The translations under genes and the position numbers were made by a program. Below the pieces are notes generated by a model, which worked only from the letters and a program-made list of their open reading frames with translations, was not told where the DNA came from and made no database searches. DNA of 64,000 nucleotides from Anaerolineales bacterium. Its GTDB lineage: Bacteria > Chloroflexota > Anaerolineae > Anaerolineales > UBA6663. Below are positions 45,203 through 54,870 of the stretch, in pieces (positions within the stretch are counted from its first letter, which is position 1; each line of letters begins with the position of its first letter). The stretch lies in NCBI GenBank assembly GCA_020850595.1, contig JADZEK010000147.1, positions 62,001-126,000 of the forward strand, read 5' to 3'.

Positions 45203-46639
45203 TTACGCGGCCCGGAGGCCGGCCAGGCTCAGCCCGGCCTGCAACACCGGCTGGACTTGCTCGGGCTGAAGCACCTCACAGTAGACGCGGATAATCGGCT
45301 CGGTGCCAGAGAAGCGGATAAGCATCCAGCCGCCGCCCTCGAAATTGAACTTGAAGCCATCGGTGGTGTCAATGGTGGCCACGCGCAGGCCGCCCAACGC
45401 GAGGCCGGGCTGGGCCGTCTGGACACGCCGGCGCACATCGGCGCGCTGGGCCGTGGGGAACTGCACGTCCACACGGTCGTAATAGTGCGCGCCGACCTTG
45501 CTGAAGAGCAGGTCGAGGAGCTGCGAGGGCTTCTTGCCGGTGCGCACCAGGAAGTCGAGGAACAGCAGGTTGCCCAGGATGCCGTCGCGTTCGGGCACGT
45601 TGCCCTTGAAGGCATAGCCGCCGCTTTCTTCGCCGCCGAGGATGGCGTCGGTCTCCATCATCTTGGGGGCCACGTACTTGAAGCCCACGCCGGTCTCGTA
45701 CACAGGCACGTCGTAGAGCTGTCCCAGCTTGTTGAGCATGGAAGTGGTGCTGAGGGTCTTGACGATGGGACCGCGCTGGCCGCGGATTTCGAGCAGGTAG
45801 AACGCCAGCAGCGCCATGACTTGCAGTTGATTGAGGAAGCGGCCGTGCTCGTCGCCGATGCCCATGCGGTCGGCGTCGCCGTCGGTGATGAGCAGGACAT
45901 CGGCGCCGCGCGCGACGGTGGCGCGCAGGCCCACGTCGACGTTCGGGGGGATTGGCTCGGGCCGGCGCATTTCGGGAAAGCTGGGATTACGCTCGGCGTG
46001 GATTTCCTGCACAGTGGTCGCGCCGCCCGCCAACAGGCGCGGGAACCAGCCGCCGCCGTTACCCCACATGGCGTCTACCAGCACGCGCAGGCCGGCGGCC
46101 TTGATGGCCTCCAGGTCTACGAGCTTACGCAAGTTCTCGATATAGGCTGGGGCAGCGTCGAACTTCTCGATGAGCTTCTGGGCGGCGGCGGCGGCGTAGG
46201 GCAGGCGCTGGACGCCTTCGCTGCCGGGAATGGCGGCTTCAATCTGCTGGAGGCCTTCCGGGTCAATCGCGCCGCCGTGAGGATCGCGGACCTTGAAGCC
46301 GTTGTCGGTGGGCGGGTTGTGCGAGGCAGTGATGTTGATGGCGCCTTTGGCGCGGCGCTCGACGACGGCGAAGGCGATGACGGGCGTAGGGGTGGGACCG
46401 TCGGTCAGCCAGACTTTGAGGCCGTTGCCGGCCAGGACCTCGGCGACGGCGGCGGCGAAGTGTTCGGAGCCGAAGCGCTTGTCGTGGCCGACGACGACCG
46501 ACTGGCCCGCCCAACCTTTGGCGAGCAAGTAGGCGGCAAAGCCCTGGGCGCAGCGGCGCACGTTGGCGAAGGTGTAGTCTTCGGCGATGACGCCGCGCCA
46601 GCCATCGGTGCCAAACTTGATGACCAATTCTTCGAGCAT
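45203..46639 (-). CDS. Phosphoglucomutase/phosphomannomutase family protein
   Basis: A 478-residue alpha-D-phosphohexomutase. [20 protein letters not shown] is the N-terminus, [16 protein letters not shown] carries the phosphoserine, [18 protein letters not shown] the metal-binding DGDADR loop, [20 protein letters not shown] the sugar-binding GEESG loop, and [12 protein letters not shown] the phosphate-binding C-terminus. The ATG at 46639 follows a GGAGG SD. Beside gmd and rmd it probably makes mannose-1-phosphate for GDP-mannose, though glucose-1-phosphate is also possible. Confidence 0.93.
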   Translation of the reverse strand: MLEELVIKFGTDGWRGVIAEDYTFANVRRCAQGFAAYLLAKGWAGQSVVVGHDKRFGSEHFAAAVAEVLAGNGLKVWLTDGPTPTPVIAFAVVERRAKGAINITASHNPPTDNGFKVRDPHGGAIDPEGLQQIEAAIPGSEGVQRLPYAAAAAQKLIEKFDAAPAYIENLRKLVDLEAIKAAGLRVLVDAMWGNGGGWFPRLLAGGATTVQEIHAERNPSFPEMRRPEPIPPNVDVGLRATVARGADVLLITDGDADRMGIGDEHGRFLNQLQVMALLAFYLLEIRGQRGPIVKTLSTTSMLNKLGQLYDVPVYETGVGFKYVAPKMMETDAILGGEESGGYAFKGNVPERDGILGNLLFLDFLVRTGKKPSQLLDLLFSKVGAHYYDRVDVQFPTAQRADVRRRVQTAQPGLALGGLRVATIDTTDGFKFNFEGGGWMLIRFSGTEPIIRVYCEVLQPEQVQPVLQAGLSLAGLRAA

Positions 46640-46655
46640 CGGTATCGCCTCCGGC

Positions 46656-47636
<981 letters not shown>

Positions 47637-47648
47637 TCAGCAGGTCGG

Positions 47649-48638
47649 TCAGTGGTCCCTGGCCGCTACTTGGGCGGCGACGCAGGACCGTTCATAGTCT
47701 AATAGATCGCGCAGCGTCGTTTCCAGCGGAACGACCGGCTGCCAGCCGGTCTGCGCTTGGGCTTTCCGGGCGTCACAGACGAGGTCGGGCAAGTCGCTGG
47801 GCCGCAGGCGGCCGGTGTCGTGCTCGATGCGAATGGGCACGGCGGCGAAGCTGAGCAGCGTGCGCAGCAGATCGGCAATCGCCACGGAGCGCCCGCTGCC
47901 CAAGTTGTAAACTTCTCCCGGCGCGCCGCGCTCGAGCAAGAGGCGGTAGCCGCGCACCATGTCGCGCACGTCGGTAAAGTCGCGGCGGGCAGCCAGATTG
48001 CCGACGTGGATGACCGGCGGCTGCCGGCCGGCTTCAATCTCCGCGATTTGTGCGGCAAAGTTGGCGGCCACAAATCGGCGGCTTTGCCGTGGGCCGATGT
48101 GATTGAAAGGCCGCACCCGCACCACCGGTAAATGGTGGCTGAGGTGGTATTGCAGGCCCAACAGGTCTTGCCCCACCTTGCTGACAGCGTAGGGGCTGTC
48201 GGGGCGCAGTGGGCTAGCTTCGGTCAGCGGCAGGTCGCCCGGCCCGACAACGCCATACTCATCGGCCGAGCCGATGACCAGAACGCGGGGATGTTGCCCG
48301 AGACGCACCAGGGCTTCGAGCAAATTGAGCTGGGAGCGCAGGTTGGCTTCCAGCGTGTCCCACGGGTCGTTCCAACTGTCGCCGACGTGCGCCTGGCCCG
48401 CCAGATGGTAGATGCGGTCGGGCTGGGCGGCGGCCAGGAGGTCGAGCGTCGCGGCTGGGTTGCGCAGATCGAGGGCCACCAGGCGCACGGCCGCCGCCAG
48501 GTACGGCGGGCGTTGGTCGGTGCGGTCACAGCCCCACACCCTGGGGGTGTCGTCTGCTTGGTTGTCAGGCTGCGCGAGCAAATGGTCGGCCAGATGGCTG
48601 CCGGCAAAGCCGCCCACGCCGGTAATGAGTGACCGCAA
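47649..48638 (-). CDS. rmd: GDP-6-deoxy-D-mannose reductase
   Basis: A 329-residue SDR reductase forming GDP-D-rhamnose. Features: ITGVGGFAGSHLADHLLAQ (NAD(P) loop), HLAGQAHVGDSWNDPWDTLEAN, VIGSADEYGVV, SPYAVSKVGQDLLGLQYH (YxxxK) and RPFNHIGPRQSRRFVAANFA, all as in Rmd. It begins with TTG at 48638, supported by a GGAGG SD 6 nt before. It is the first gene of the long minus-strand polysaccharide block. Confidence 0.9.
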   Translation of the reverse strand: MRSLITGVGGFAGSHLADHLLAQPDNQADDTPRVWGCDRTDQRPPYLAAAVRLVALDLRNPAATLDLLAAAQPDRIYHLAGQAHVGDSWNDPWDTLEANLRSQLNLLEALVRLGQHPRVLVIGSADEYGVVGPGDLPLTEASPLRPDSPYAVSKVGQDLLGLQYHLSHHLPVVRVRPFNHIGPRQSRRFVAANFAAQIAEIEAGRQPPVIHVGNLAARRDFTDVRDMVRGYRLLLERGAPGEVYNLGSGRSVAIADLLRTLLSFAAVPIRIEHDTGRLRPSDLPDLVCDARKAQAQTGWQPVVPLETTLRDLLDYERSCVAAQVAARDH

Positions 48639-48692
48639 CCTGCCTCCAGGGCCTTGGTGATCTATGTGTGATTATTTTCCCAGACGGGCGAT

Positions 48693-48698
48693 ATTATA
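48693..48698 (-). promoter_or_regulatory. TATAAT -10 box of the rmd operon
   Basis: Minus strand TATAAT about 55 nt before the rmd TTG start, in the divergent gap with the S1-domain gene. Confidence 0.5.
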
Positions 48699-48768
48699 AC
48701 TGGTTTTGTCTTACTCGCCTAATGCGGGGCGGGTGGAGGCGGAGCGCGAGCGCGCGAGCCGATCACTT

Positions 48769-48796
48769 TTGACAGAATGAGCGGGTAAGGTATAAT
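48769..48796 (+). promoter_or_regulatory. Consensus promoter of the S1-domain gene
   Basis: TTGACA (48769-48774), 16-nt spacer, TATAAT (48791-48796), both perfect sigma-70 consensus. The mRNA would have about 40 nt of leader with a GGAGG SD (48831-48835). Confidence 0.85.
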
Positions 48797-48844
48797 GCCG
48801 AGTACCCCTTTCATTTGCTCCCCATGCACCGGAGGTAGTGGCAC

Positions 48845-49543
48845 GTGAGCGAAGCAGCCGCCCCCCAGCCCAAACGGCTGGAGGATTTACAGCGCAAGAT
48901 GAAATTGACCGGGCAGGTCAAGAAGATCGAGCTTTTCGGCGCCTTTGTGGATGTCGGCGTCGGCCGCGACGGGTTGGTGCACATCTCGTCGCTGAGCAAG
49001 AGGCCTGTGAACAAGGTTGAGGATGTGGTCAAGGAAGGCGATGAGGTCACGGTTTGGGTGCGCCGCGTTGACACCCAGGCCGGGCGAATTGACCTGACCA
49101 TGATCGAGCCAACCGCCCTGGATTGGGACGACATCAAGCCGGGGCAGATTATGACGGGCAAGGTGGCGAAGATCGAGCGTTTCGGCGCGTTCGTGGAGTT
49201 GGGCGCTGAGCGCCCGGGGCTGATCCACATCAGCGAACTGGCGACCTACCGGGTGGAAGAGGTGACGGAGATCGTTAAGCTGAATCAGGAAGTAGAAGTG
49301 AAGGTGCTGGCGGTAGATGCGCGCAAGAAGCAGATCAAGCTGAGCATGAAGGCGCTCGACAGCTACGTTGAGGAGCCGGAGGAGCATGAGGAAGCGCCGC
49401 AGACGGCGATGCAGATTGCCATGCAGCGCGCCCAGGCCCAGCGCGGACCGGGCGCCGGAGACCGCCGCAGCAAGGACAAGCAGCGTCAGCGCGACACTCA
49501 GGAAGATATCCTCAGCCGCACGCTGGCCGGCAAGCGCAAGTAA
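48845..49543 (+). CDS. Two-S1-domain RNA-binding protein
   Basis: A 232-residue protein with two S1 OB-fold domains (about residues 20-88, LTGQVKKIELFGAFVDVGV...; and about 103-172, MTGKVAKIERFGAFVELGA... LIHISEL), then an acidic patch and a basic, Gln/Arg-rich tail. It is far shorter than ribosomal protein S1 and close to small S1-like regulators. The GTG at 48845 has a good SD. The perfect promoter suggests strong expression. Confidence 0.92.
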   Translation: MSEAAAPQPKRLEDLQRKMKLTGQVKKIELFGAFVDVGVGRDGLVHISSLSKRPVNKVEDVVKEGDEVTVWVRRVDTQAGRIDLTMIEPTALDWDDIKPGQIMTGKVAKIERFGAFVELGAERPGLIHISELATYRVEEVTEIVKLNQEVEVKVLAVDARKKQIKLSMKALDSYVEEPEEHEEAPQTAMQIAMQRAQAQRGPGAGDRRSKDKQRQRDTQEDILSRTLAGKRK

Positions 49544-49570
49544 GCGGCCGCCGGGCACGATCTGAAAGAC

Positions 49571-49600
49571 AAAGCGGACCACCTCCGGTGGCCCGCTTTT
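49571..49600 (+). terminator. Intrinsic terminator after the S1-domain gene
   Basis: Stem AAAGCGGACCACC with GGTGGCCCGCTTT (one mismatch, loop TCC), ending in TTTT, between convergent genes. Confidence 0.85.
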
Positions 49601-49636
49601 GGTTGGCAGGTGAGGCGCCGCAACCGGCGCGGGTGG

Positions 49637-49888
49637 TTAGTAGTCTTCGTCTTCGTCGTCCCAGGGTTCGTCGTCGTCTTCGTCGTCGTAGTAGTCGTCG
49701 CCTTCTTCCTCACCCTCGTCGTCGAGATCTTCTTCCTCCCACTCTTCGGCGGCCTGGCCGTCTTCGGCTTCGTCAACGCGCTTGTAGGTCAAGCAGCCGT
49801 TTTCCGGCTCTAACTCGATGGCAGCGGCGCCGCAGTAGCCATCTTCCAAAAAGACGCAGTCTTCATAGTGGCAGCGAATGCGGGGCAT
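49637..49888 (-). CDS. Small Cys4 protein with extreme acidic tail (DUF1540-like)
   Basis: An 83-residue protein. The N-terminal 35 residues carry four Cys (6, 11, 19, 32; RCHYEDCVFLEDGYC) in the DUF1540-like spacing expected to bind a metal. Residues about 38-83 are almost only Asp, Glu, Tyr and Trp. An AGGAGG SD precedes the ATG. Function unknown. Confidence 0.75.
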   Translation of the reverse strand: MPRIRCHYEDCVFLEDGYCGAAAIELEPENGCLTYKRVDEAEDGQAAEEWEEEDLDDEGEEEGDDYYDDEDDDEPWDDEDEDY

Positions 49889-49932
49889 TGGCGCCTCCTC
49901 TTCCTCGTGGGGGTGATCGTCGTTTCACACCA

Positions 49933-50415
49933 TCATTCCGCGCCGACGGCCAGCGACCGCCGCAGCCGCACCAGCGCCAAAATGAAGATGCCCGTGATTA
50001 GGATGGCGGAAATCACGCAGTAGGGACAAACTGCGCGTAGGATGAATAGCTCGACGTAGGTAAGATAAGCTGAGTATAGGGTTCCTGTCAATGCCAAACC
50101 GAAAACGGCCAGCGGGCCATAGGCGCGGAGGACCGGCAGGCGGTTCTCGGCCGATAGCAGGGCCGCGATGAGCAGGTAGGCGCCCAGGCCAAACAGGGCA
50201 ATGGGCACCCCGCCGACCTGTGAATAGACGGAGTTGTTGACGCTTTCACAGTCGCCGACGCCGGAGCAGAACACGGGAGCGTTGGCGTATTTGATGTAGG
50301 TGAGGTAGACCGAGTCGACGGCGCCGAGCAGAGCCAGGAGCACGCCCAGCCACCGGGCGCGATCGGCGGCGAAGGCAGCGGCCAGGGTGGCGCGGGCGGG
50401 GCTAGGGGTCGGCAT
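49933..50415 (-). CDS. Vitamin K epoxide reductase (VKOR) family protein
   Basis: A 160-residue four-helix membrane protein with the loop Cys pair (50 and 56, FCSGVGDCESVNNSVY) and the active-site VCPYC (130-133) in the last helix. VKOR homologs reoxidise DsbA-like partners using quinone. No thioredoxin domain is fused. The ATG at 50415 lies inside the end of moeA, a 14-nt overlap. Confidence 0.93.
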   Translation of the reverse strand: MPTPSPARATLAAAFAADRARWLGVLLALLGAVDSVYLTYIKYANAPVFCSGVGDCESVNNSVYSQVGGVPIALFGLGAYLLIAALLSAENRLPVLRAYGPLAVFGLALTGTLYSAYLTYVELFILRAVCPYCVISAILITGIFILALVRLRRSLAVGAE

Positions 50416-51667
50416 CGAGGATCGTTTCTCCCCCATCAAGCAGCCAAACGGTGAACTGATCGCCGGGTTGGGCGCGGGTGACGCCTTCGGGCAGGATGAG
50501 CAGGCCGTTGGCGCGCGCCAGGGCCGAGAGCACGGCGGAGCCTTGGTTGCCGGCAGTGCGAGCCACATAGCCGCCGCCGGGCCACCGGGCGACGACCACC
50601 CGCAGGTAGGTCTCGCGCCCGTCCGACTCCAGCGGGTCGGCCAGGGCCGCGTGGACGGCCAGCTTGTCCCAATGGCGGCGGCCGGCCAGCTTGAGCAGCG
50701 CCGGGCGCGCGAAGACCTCAAAGGTCATCAGGGCGGAGACCGGGTTGCCGGGCAGGCCAAAGTAGGGCACGCCGTGGACGTGACCGAAGGCGAGCGGCTT
50801 GCCGGGGCGCATGCGCACGCGCCAGAAGTTCAGCACGCCGTCTAGCTCGATGGCGGCCTTGACGACGTCGTAGGCGCCCACCGAAACGCCGGCGGAGGAG
50901 AGGATGAGATCAGCCCCGTGCTCCTTGGCCGCCAGCAGGGCAGCGCGCACGGCCGCTAGTTGGTCGCCAACGATGCCGAGGCGCAGCGCCTGCCCGCCGT
51001 ATTGCTCGATGGCGGCGGCCAGGGTGTAGCCGTTGGTGTCGTGGATCTGGCCGGGGCCGAGGGGCACATCCACGGGGCGCAGTTCGTCGCCGGTGCTGAA
51101 GACGGCGACCGACGGGCGGCGGTAGACGGGCACCTGGGCGTAGCCGAGGGCCGCGAGCAGGCCGAGAGCCGACGGGCCAAGCGGCGCGCCGGCGGCCAGC
51201 ACCGGCTGCCCGGCGCGCAGGTCTTGCCCCACGGGCCGCACGTTGGCCCCCGCCACGGGCGCGGTGTTGATGGTTACGCGGGCAGGTGGCGGCTCGCCGG
51301 GACGCTCACGGCGGTCGTCGGTGTCTTCGACCGGCACGACGGCGTCGGCCCCGGATGGCAAGGCGGCGCCGGTCATGATGCGGGCGGCGGTGCCCACGGC
51401 TAAGGGGGCCGGCAGGCCCGCCCCGGCGGGCACGTCGGCGCTGACGGGCAGGCTGGCGCCGGGCACGGCCTCGGCGCTGCGGACGGCGTAGCCATCCATG
51501 CTGCTATTGGCGAAGGGCGGCAGGTCGTGCGGGGCGGCGAGGTCGGCGGCGAGCACGCGGCGCGCGGCGGCGGCGAGCGGCACGGTCTCGGCTGGTAGGG
51601 GCGAGAAGTGCTCCAGGATGCGGGCGCGAGCCTCGCTGACGCTCAACATGGGTTGGGGGTTGGTCAT
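50402..51667 (-). CDS. moeA: Molybdopterin molybdenumtransferase
   Basis: A 421-residue MoeA/gephyrin-E-type enzyme inserting molybdate into adenylated molybdopterin. Blocks: LPPFANSSMDGYAVRS, RIMTGAALPSGADAVVPVED, STGDELRPVDVPLGPGQIHD, LILSSAGVSVGAYDVV (the MPT-binding GGxSxG-like loop, here SAGVSVG) and FGLPGNPVSALMTFEVFARP. ATGs at 51667 and 51649 are both possible; there is no SD at either. Confidence 0.95.
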   Translation of the reverse strand: MTNPQPMLSVSEARARILEHFSPLPAETVPLAAAARRVLAADLAAPHDLPPFANSSMDGYAVRSAEAVPGASLPVSADVPAGAGLPAPLAVGTAARIMTGAALPSGADAVVPVEDTDDRRERPGEPPPARVTINTAPVAGANVRPVGQDLRAGQPVLAAGAPLGPSALGLLAALGYAQVPVYRRPSVAVFSTGDELRPVDVPLGPGQIHDTNGYTLAAAIEQYGGQALRLGIVGDQLAAVRAALLAAKEHGADLILSSAGVSVGAYDVVKAAIELDGVLNFWRVRMRPGKPLAFGHVHGVPYFGLPGNPVSALMTFEVFARPALLKLAGRRHWDKLAVHAALADPLESDGRETYLRVVVARWPGGGYVARTAGNQGSAVLSALARANGLLILPEGVTRAQPGDQFTVWLLDGGETILDADP

Positions 51668-51702
51668 GGGTGGCAGCCCAAAAGGGGGGGCTGGGCGGCA
51701 GA

Positions 51703-51708
51703 ATTATA
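51703..51708 (-). promoter_or_regulatory. TATAAT -10 box of moeA
   Basis: Minus strand TATAAT, 35 nt before the moeA ATG at 51667. Confidence 0.45.
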
Positions 51709-51752
51709 TCATGCGCGCTCGGTCGGTGGCCGAGAAGTGGGGCGCGGGGGCG

Positions 51753-53897
51753 TTAGCCGGCCTTCCAGCGGCGGGCTTCGATGACGTTGGGCAACTGCTC
51801 GATGCGAGCCAACACGCGGGACAGCACGCCGGTGTCGGCGATTTCCATGGTCACCTCGAAGGTGGCGAGGCTGTTCTTGGTGGCGACGCTGATGGCCGTC
51901 ATGTTGATGTGCTCTTCGGCCACGACGGTGGAGATGTCTTTCATGAGGCCGCCGCGGTCGTAGGCCAGGATGCGCACCAAGACCGGGTAGGTCTGCTGCG
52001 CCTGGCCCCACGAGACCTTGATGATGCGCTCCGGCTCTTTGTGGTAGAGCACGTTGGGGCAGTCTTGGCGGTGAATGGTGGCGCCGCGCCCGCGGGTAAT
52101 GTAGCCGATGATGGGGTCGCCGGGCACGGGCTTGCAGCAGCGCGCCAGGTTGGTGAGAAGATTCTTGGTGCCGAGGACGGCGACTTCGCCGGACTGGACG
52201 GCGCCGCGCGGGTCTACGGCGGGCAGCACCTGCGAGGCGGCGGCGGCCTCGCGCTCGGCTTCCATGAGGCGGGCGGCGATTTGACGGCCGTGAATGTCGC
52301 CCGCGCCGAGGGCGAAGAGCAGTTCTTCCGGCTTGGCGAACTCAAACATGCGGGCCAGGGCGTCGAAGCTGTAGGTTTCGATACCGAGGCGTTTTAGCTC
52401 TTTTTCCAGGAGCTCACGCCCCTGGGTAATGAGCAGTTCGCGGTTTTGCCGCCGGAAGTACTGGCGGATCTTCTGCACGGCGCGATGGGTGCGCACGAGG
52501 CCCAGATCGGGATTAAGCCAGTCACGCGAGGGGCCGCCGCGCTTGGCGGTGACGATTTCGACCTGCTCGCCGGTCTTGAGGCGGTAGTCGAGGCTGACGA
52601 GCTTGCCGTTGACCTTCGCTCCACGGCAGCGGTCGCCAATGGAGGTGTGCACGCGATAGGCGAAGTCTATGGGGGTGGCGCCGGCCGGCAGGTCAATGAT
52701 GTCGCCACGCGGGGTGAAGGCGTAGACGCGCTCTTCCAGGACTTCGGTCTTCAGGGCGTCCACGAATTCGACCGAGTCGGCTACGTCTTGCCGCCACTCC
52801 ATGAGCGAGCGCAGCCACTGGATGCGGCGTTCGTAAGCTTCGTCGTGCCGGACGCCTTCCTTGTAACGCCAGTGGGCGGCGATGCCGTATTCGGCGTTGG
52901 CGTGCATTTCGGGCGTGCGAATTTGGACTTCGAGCGTCTTGCCGTCGTCGTACTTGACGGCGGTGTGGAGCGACTGATAGAAGTTGTCTTTGGGCGTGGC
53001 GATGTAGTCGTCGAACTGGCCGGGAACAGGCCGCCACAGGTTGTGGATGACGCCCAGGACGTGGTAGCAGGTGGGGTTGTCCTTGACGATGATGCGCACG
53101 GCGCGCACGTCGAAGACCTGATCGAAGTCAACTTCCTTGCGCTCCATTTTTTTGTAGATGGAGTAGATGTGCTTGGGGCGGCCGGAGACTTCGGCCTCGA
53201 TGTTGGCGGACTTGAGCGCCTCGCGCACCTGGGCCACGATGGCGGCCATGGTCTGTTCGCGGTCGGCTTGCTGTTCGGCGATGTGACCGGCGATCTCGCG
53301 AAAGCGGGCGGGGTTGGTGTAGCGGAAGCTGAGGTCTTCTAGCTCGGATTTGATGGACCAGATGCCGAGGCGGTTGGCAAGCGGGGCGAAGATCTCCAGC
53401 GTCTCGCGGGCAATGCGGGCCTGTTTTTCGGGCTTGACGTGCATGAGGGTGCGCATGTTGTGCAGGCGGTCGGCCAGCTTGATGAGCACGACGCGCACGT
53501 CGTCGCTCATGGCCATGAAGGTCTTGCGCAAGCTTTCGGCGTGCCGGTCAATGGGCGTGTTGCCGTCTTTGGAGACGCGGGGGAGCTGGGCGAGCTTGGT
53601 GACGCCGTCTACCAAGACGGCGACTTCGGGGCCGAAGTTGGCGCGCACGTCGTCGAGGGTGTAGGCCGTGTCTTCGACGGTGTCGTGCAGCAGACCGGCG
53701 ACAAGGACGGCGGTGGGCATGCGCAGCTCGGCGAGGATGTAGGCGACGTTGAGGCAGTGTTGGACGTACGGCTCGCCGGAGGCGCGCTTCTGCCCGCTGT
53801 GGGCGACCTCGGCCGCCTCGTAAGCTTTTTGGATGAGGGCTTTGTCGGCCGGCGAGGTCTCGGCCGGCAGGACGTTCAGCAGCGTTTCGAGTTTCAC
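51753..53897 (-). CDS. rel: Bifunctional (p)ppGpp synthetase/hydrolase
   Basis: A 714-residue RelA/SpoT homolog. HD hydrolase with LLHDTVEDTAYTLDDV (His71-Asp72) and IKLADRLHNMRTL; synthetase with FDVRAVRIIVKDNPTCYHVL and NFYQSLHTAVKYDDGKTLEVQ (given in two family blocks); TGS (VYAFTPRGDIIDLPAGATPI); helical region; C-terminal ACT (VRILAYDRGGLMKDISTVVA). The HD motif is intact, so hydrolysis is expected. It begins with GTG 9 nt after a TACAAT box with no SD, a leaderless-type start. Confidence 0.96.
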   Translation of the reverse strand: MKLETLLNVLPAETSPADKALIQKAYEAAEVAHSGQKRASGEPYVQHCLNVAYILAELRMPTAVLVAGLLHDTVEDTAYTLDDVRANFGPEVAVLVDGVTKLAQLPRVSKDGNTPIDRHAESLRKTFMAMSDDVRVVLIKLADRLHNMRTLMHVKPEKQARIARETLEIFAPLANRLGIWSIKSELEDLSFRYTNPARFREIAGHIAEQQADREQTMAAIVAQVREALKSANIEAEVSGRPKHIYSIYKKMERKEVDFDQVFDVRAVRIIVKDNPTCYHVLGVIHNLWRPVPGQFDDYIATPKDNFYQSLHTAVKYDDGKTLEVQIRTPEMHANAEYGIAAHWRYKEGVRHDEAYERRIQWLRSLMEWRQDVADSVEFVDALKTEVLEERVYAFTPRGDIIDLPAGATPIDFAYRVHTSIGDRCRGAKVNGKLVSLDYRLKTGEQVEIVTAKRGGPSRDWLNPDLGLVRTHRAVQKIRQYFRRQNRELLITQGRELLEKELKRLGIETYSFDALARMFEFAKPEELLFALGAGDIHGRQIAARLMEAEREAAAASQVLPAVDPRGAVQSGEVAVLGTKNLLTNLARCCKPVPGDPIIGYITRGRGATIHRQDCPNVLYHKEPERIIKVSWGQAQQTYPVLVRILAYDRGGLMKDISTVVAEEHINMTAISVATKNSLATFEVTMEIADTGVLSRVLARIEQLPNVIEARRWKAG

Positions 53898-53906
53898 GGT
53901 CGGTTA

Positions 53907-53912
53907 ATTGTA
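53907..53912 (-). promoter_or_regulatory. TACAAT -10 box of rel, leaderless spacing
   Basis: Minus strand TACAAT, 9 nt before the rel GTG start. No SD in between. Confidence 0.5.
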
Positions 53913-54088
53913 GCCGCCCGGGGCAGGGACGACAAGGGTGCGCGGCAGAGGGGAGTTTTGGGCGCGAAGTGAGAGGTGCGAGGTGAAAGGCGGGAAGTGA
54001 GAGGGTGCGCGGGCGGGCAAATGGGTGTATGGTTGCGGCCATTCGCGACCTGGACTAACCGCCGCGCTGAACGCGCAAGGAGTGCACT

Positions 54089-54835
54089 ATGGCGATGCGC
54101 CCCACCCTCACCTGCCGCGCCCTGCGGCTGTTTGTGCTGCTTGTGGGCCTGGCCCTGGCCGCCTGTACGTTCCAGGTGAACACGACGATTACAGCCACCG
54201 GCGCAGGCGAACTGCGCAGTGAGATCGGCTTTACCCAAGAAGACAAGGAGATGCTGAAGACGATCGCCACCTCGCCGGACAAGTTCTGCGCCGACGCGCA
54301 GAGCGGCGGCGACCTGCCCGAGGGCGCGCCGGTGACGATTGAGGAACGCGGCGACGAGACGTGGTGCGTGGTGACGGTGGGCTTCGCTAGCCTGGATGAA
54401 CTGACGAAGGTGTACAGCGACATGCAGGGCGTGAAGATCAACGCGCTGACGCTGACGCCCAGCGGCCTGACTTACGACGTGGACATCAGCTTTACGGGCG
54501 AGCAGACCGAGCAGGTGGGGGCCGACCAGGTGCTGTTCAAGTGGCAGGTGACGGCGCCGGGGACGATCAGCGAGCACAACGCGGACGAGGTGGACGGCAA
54601 CACGCTGACGTGGAACGTGGGCATCGGCGAGACGGTGAACGCGCGCGTGGTGACGACAATTAGCCCGGTAGAGGCGCTCACCGGCGGAGGCGGCGGGCTA
54701 CCGAACTGGGTGATCCCAACGGTGGTGGGGCTGTGCTGCTGCCTGCTGCTGCTGGTAGCGGCCGTGGTCGTGGGGGTGGTGGTGATGCGCCGGCGGCAGG
54801 GGGCCGCGCCGGGGAGCGCGCCGCCCGCGGCCTGA
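54089..54835 (+). CDS. Lipoprotein with C-terminal membrane helix, unknown function
   Basis: A 248-residue protein. A signal peptide with lipobox LALAAC (lipidated Cys26) is followed by a beta-rich extracytoplasmic domain (FQVNTTITATGAGELRSEIG, DVDISFTGEQTEQV, LTWNVGIGE), a Gly/Pro spacer, a second membrane helix (about residues 213-235, with CCC) and a short basic cytoplasmic tail. DUF3153-like layout. SD AAGGAG at 54077. A 35-nt gap precedes the next gene. Confidence 0.8.
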   Translation: MAMRPTLTCRALRLFVLLVGLALAACTFQVNTTITATGAGELRSEIGFTQEDKEMLKTIATSPDKFCADAQSGGDLPEGAPVTIEERGDETWCVVTVGFASLDELTKVYSDMQGVKINALTLTPSGLTYDVDISFTGEQTEQVGADQVLFKWQVTAPGTISEHNADEVDGNTLTWNVGIGETVNARVVTTISPVEALTGGGGGLPNWVIPTVVGLCCCLLLLVAAVVVGVVVMRRRQGAAPGSAPPAA

Positions 54836-54870
54836 GGCGGGTTGGCACCGAAATTGCACCCCAAGCCGGC

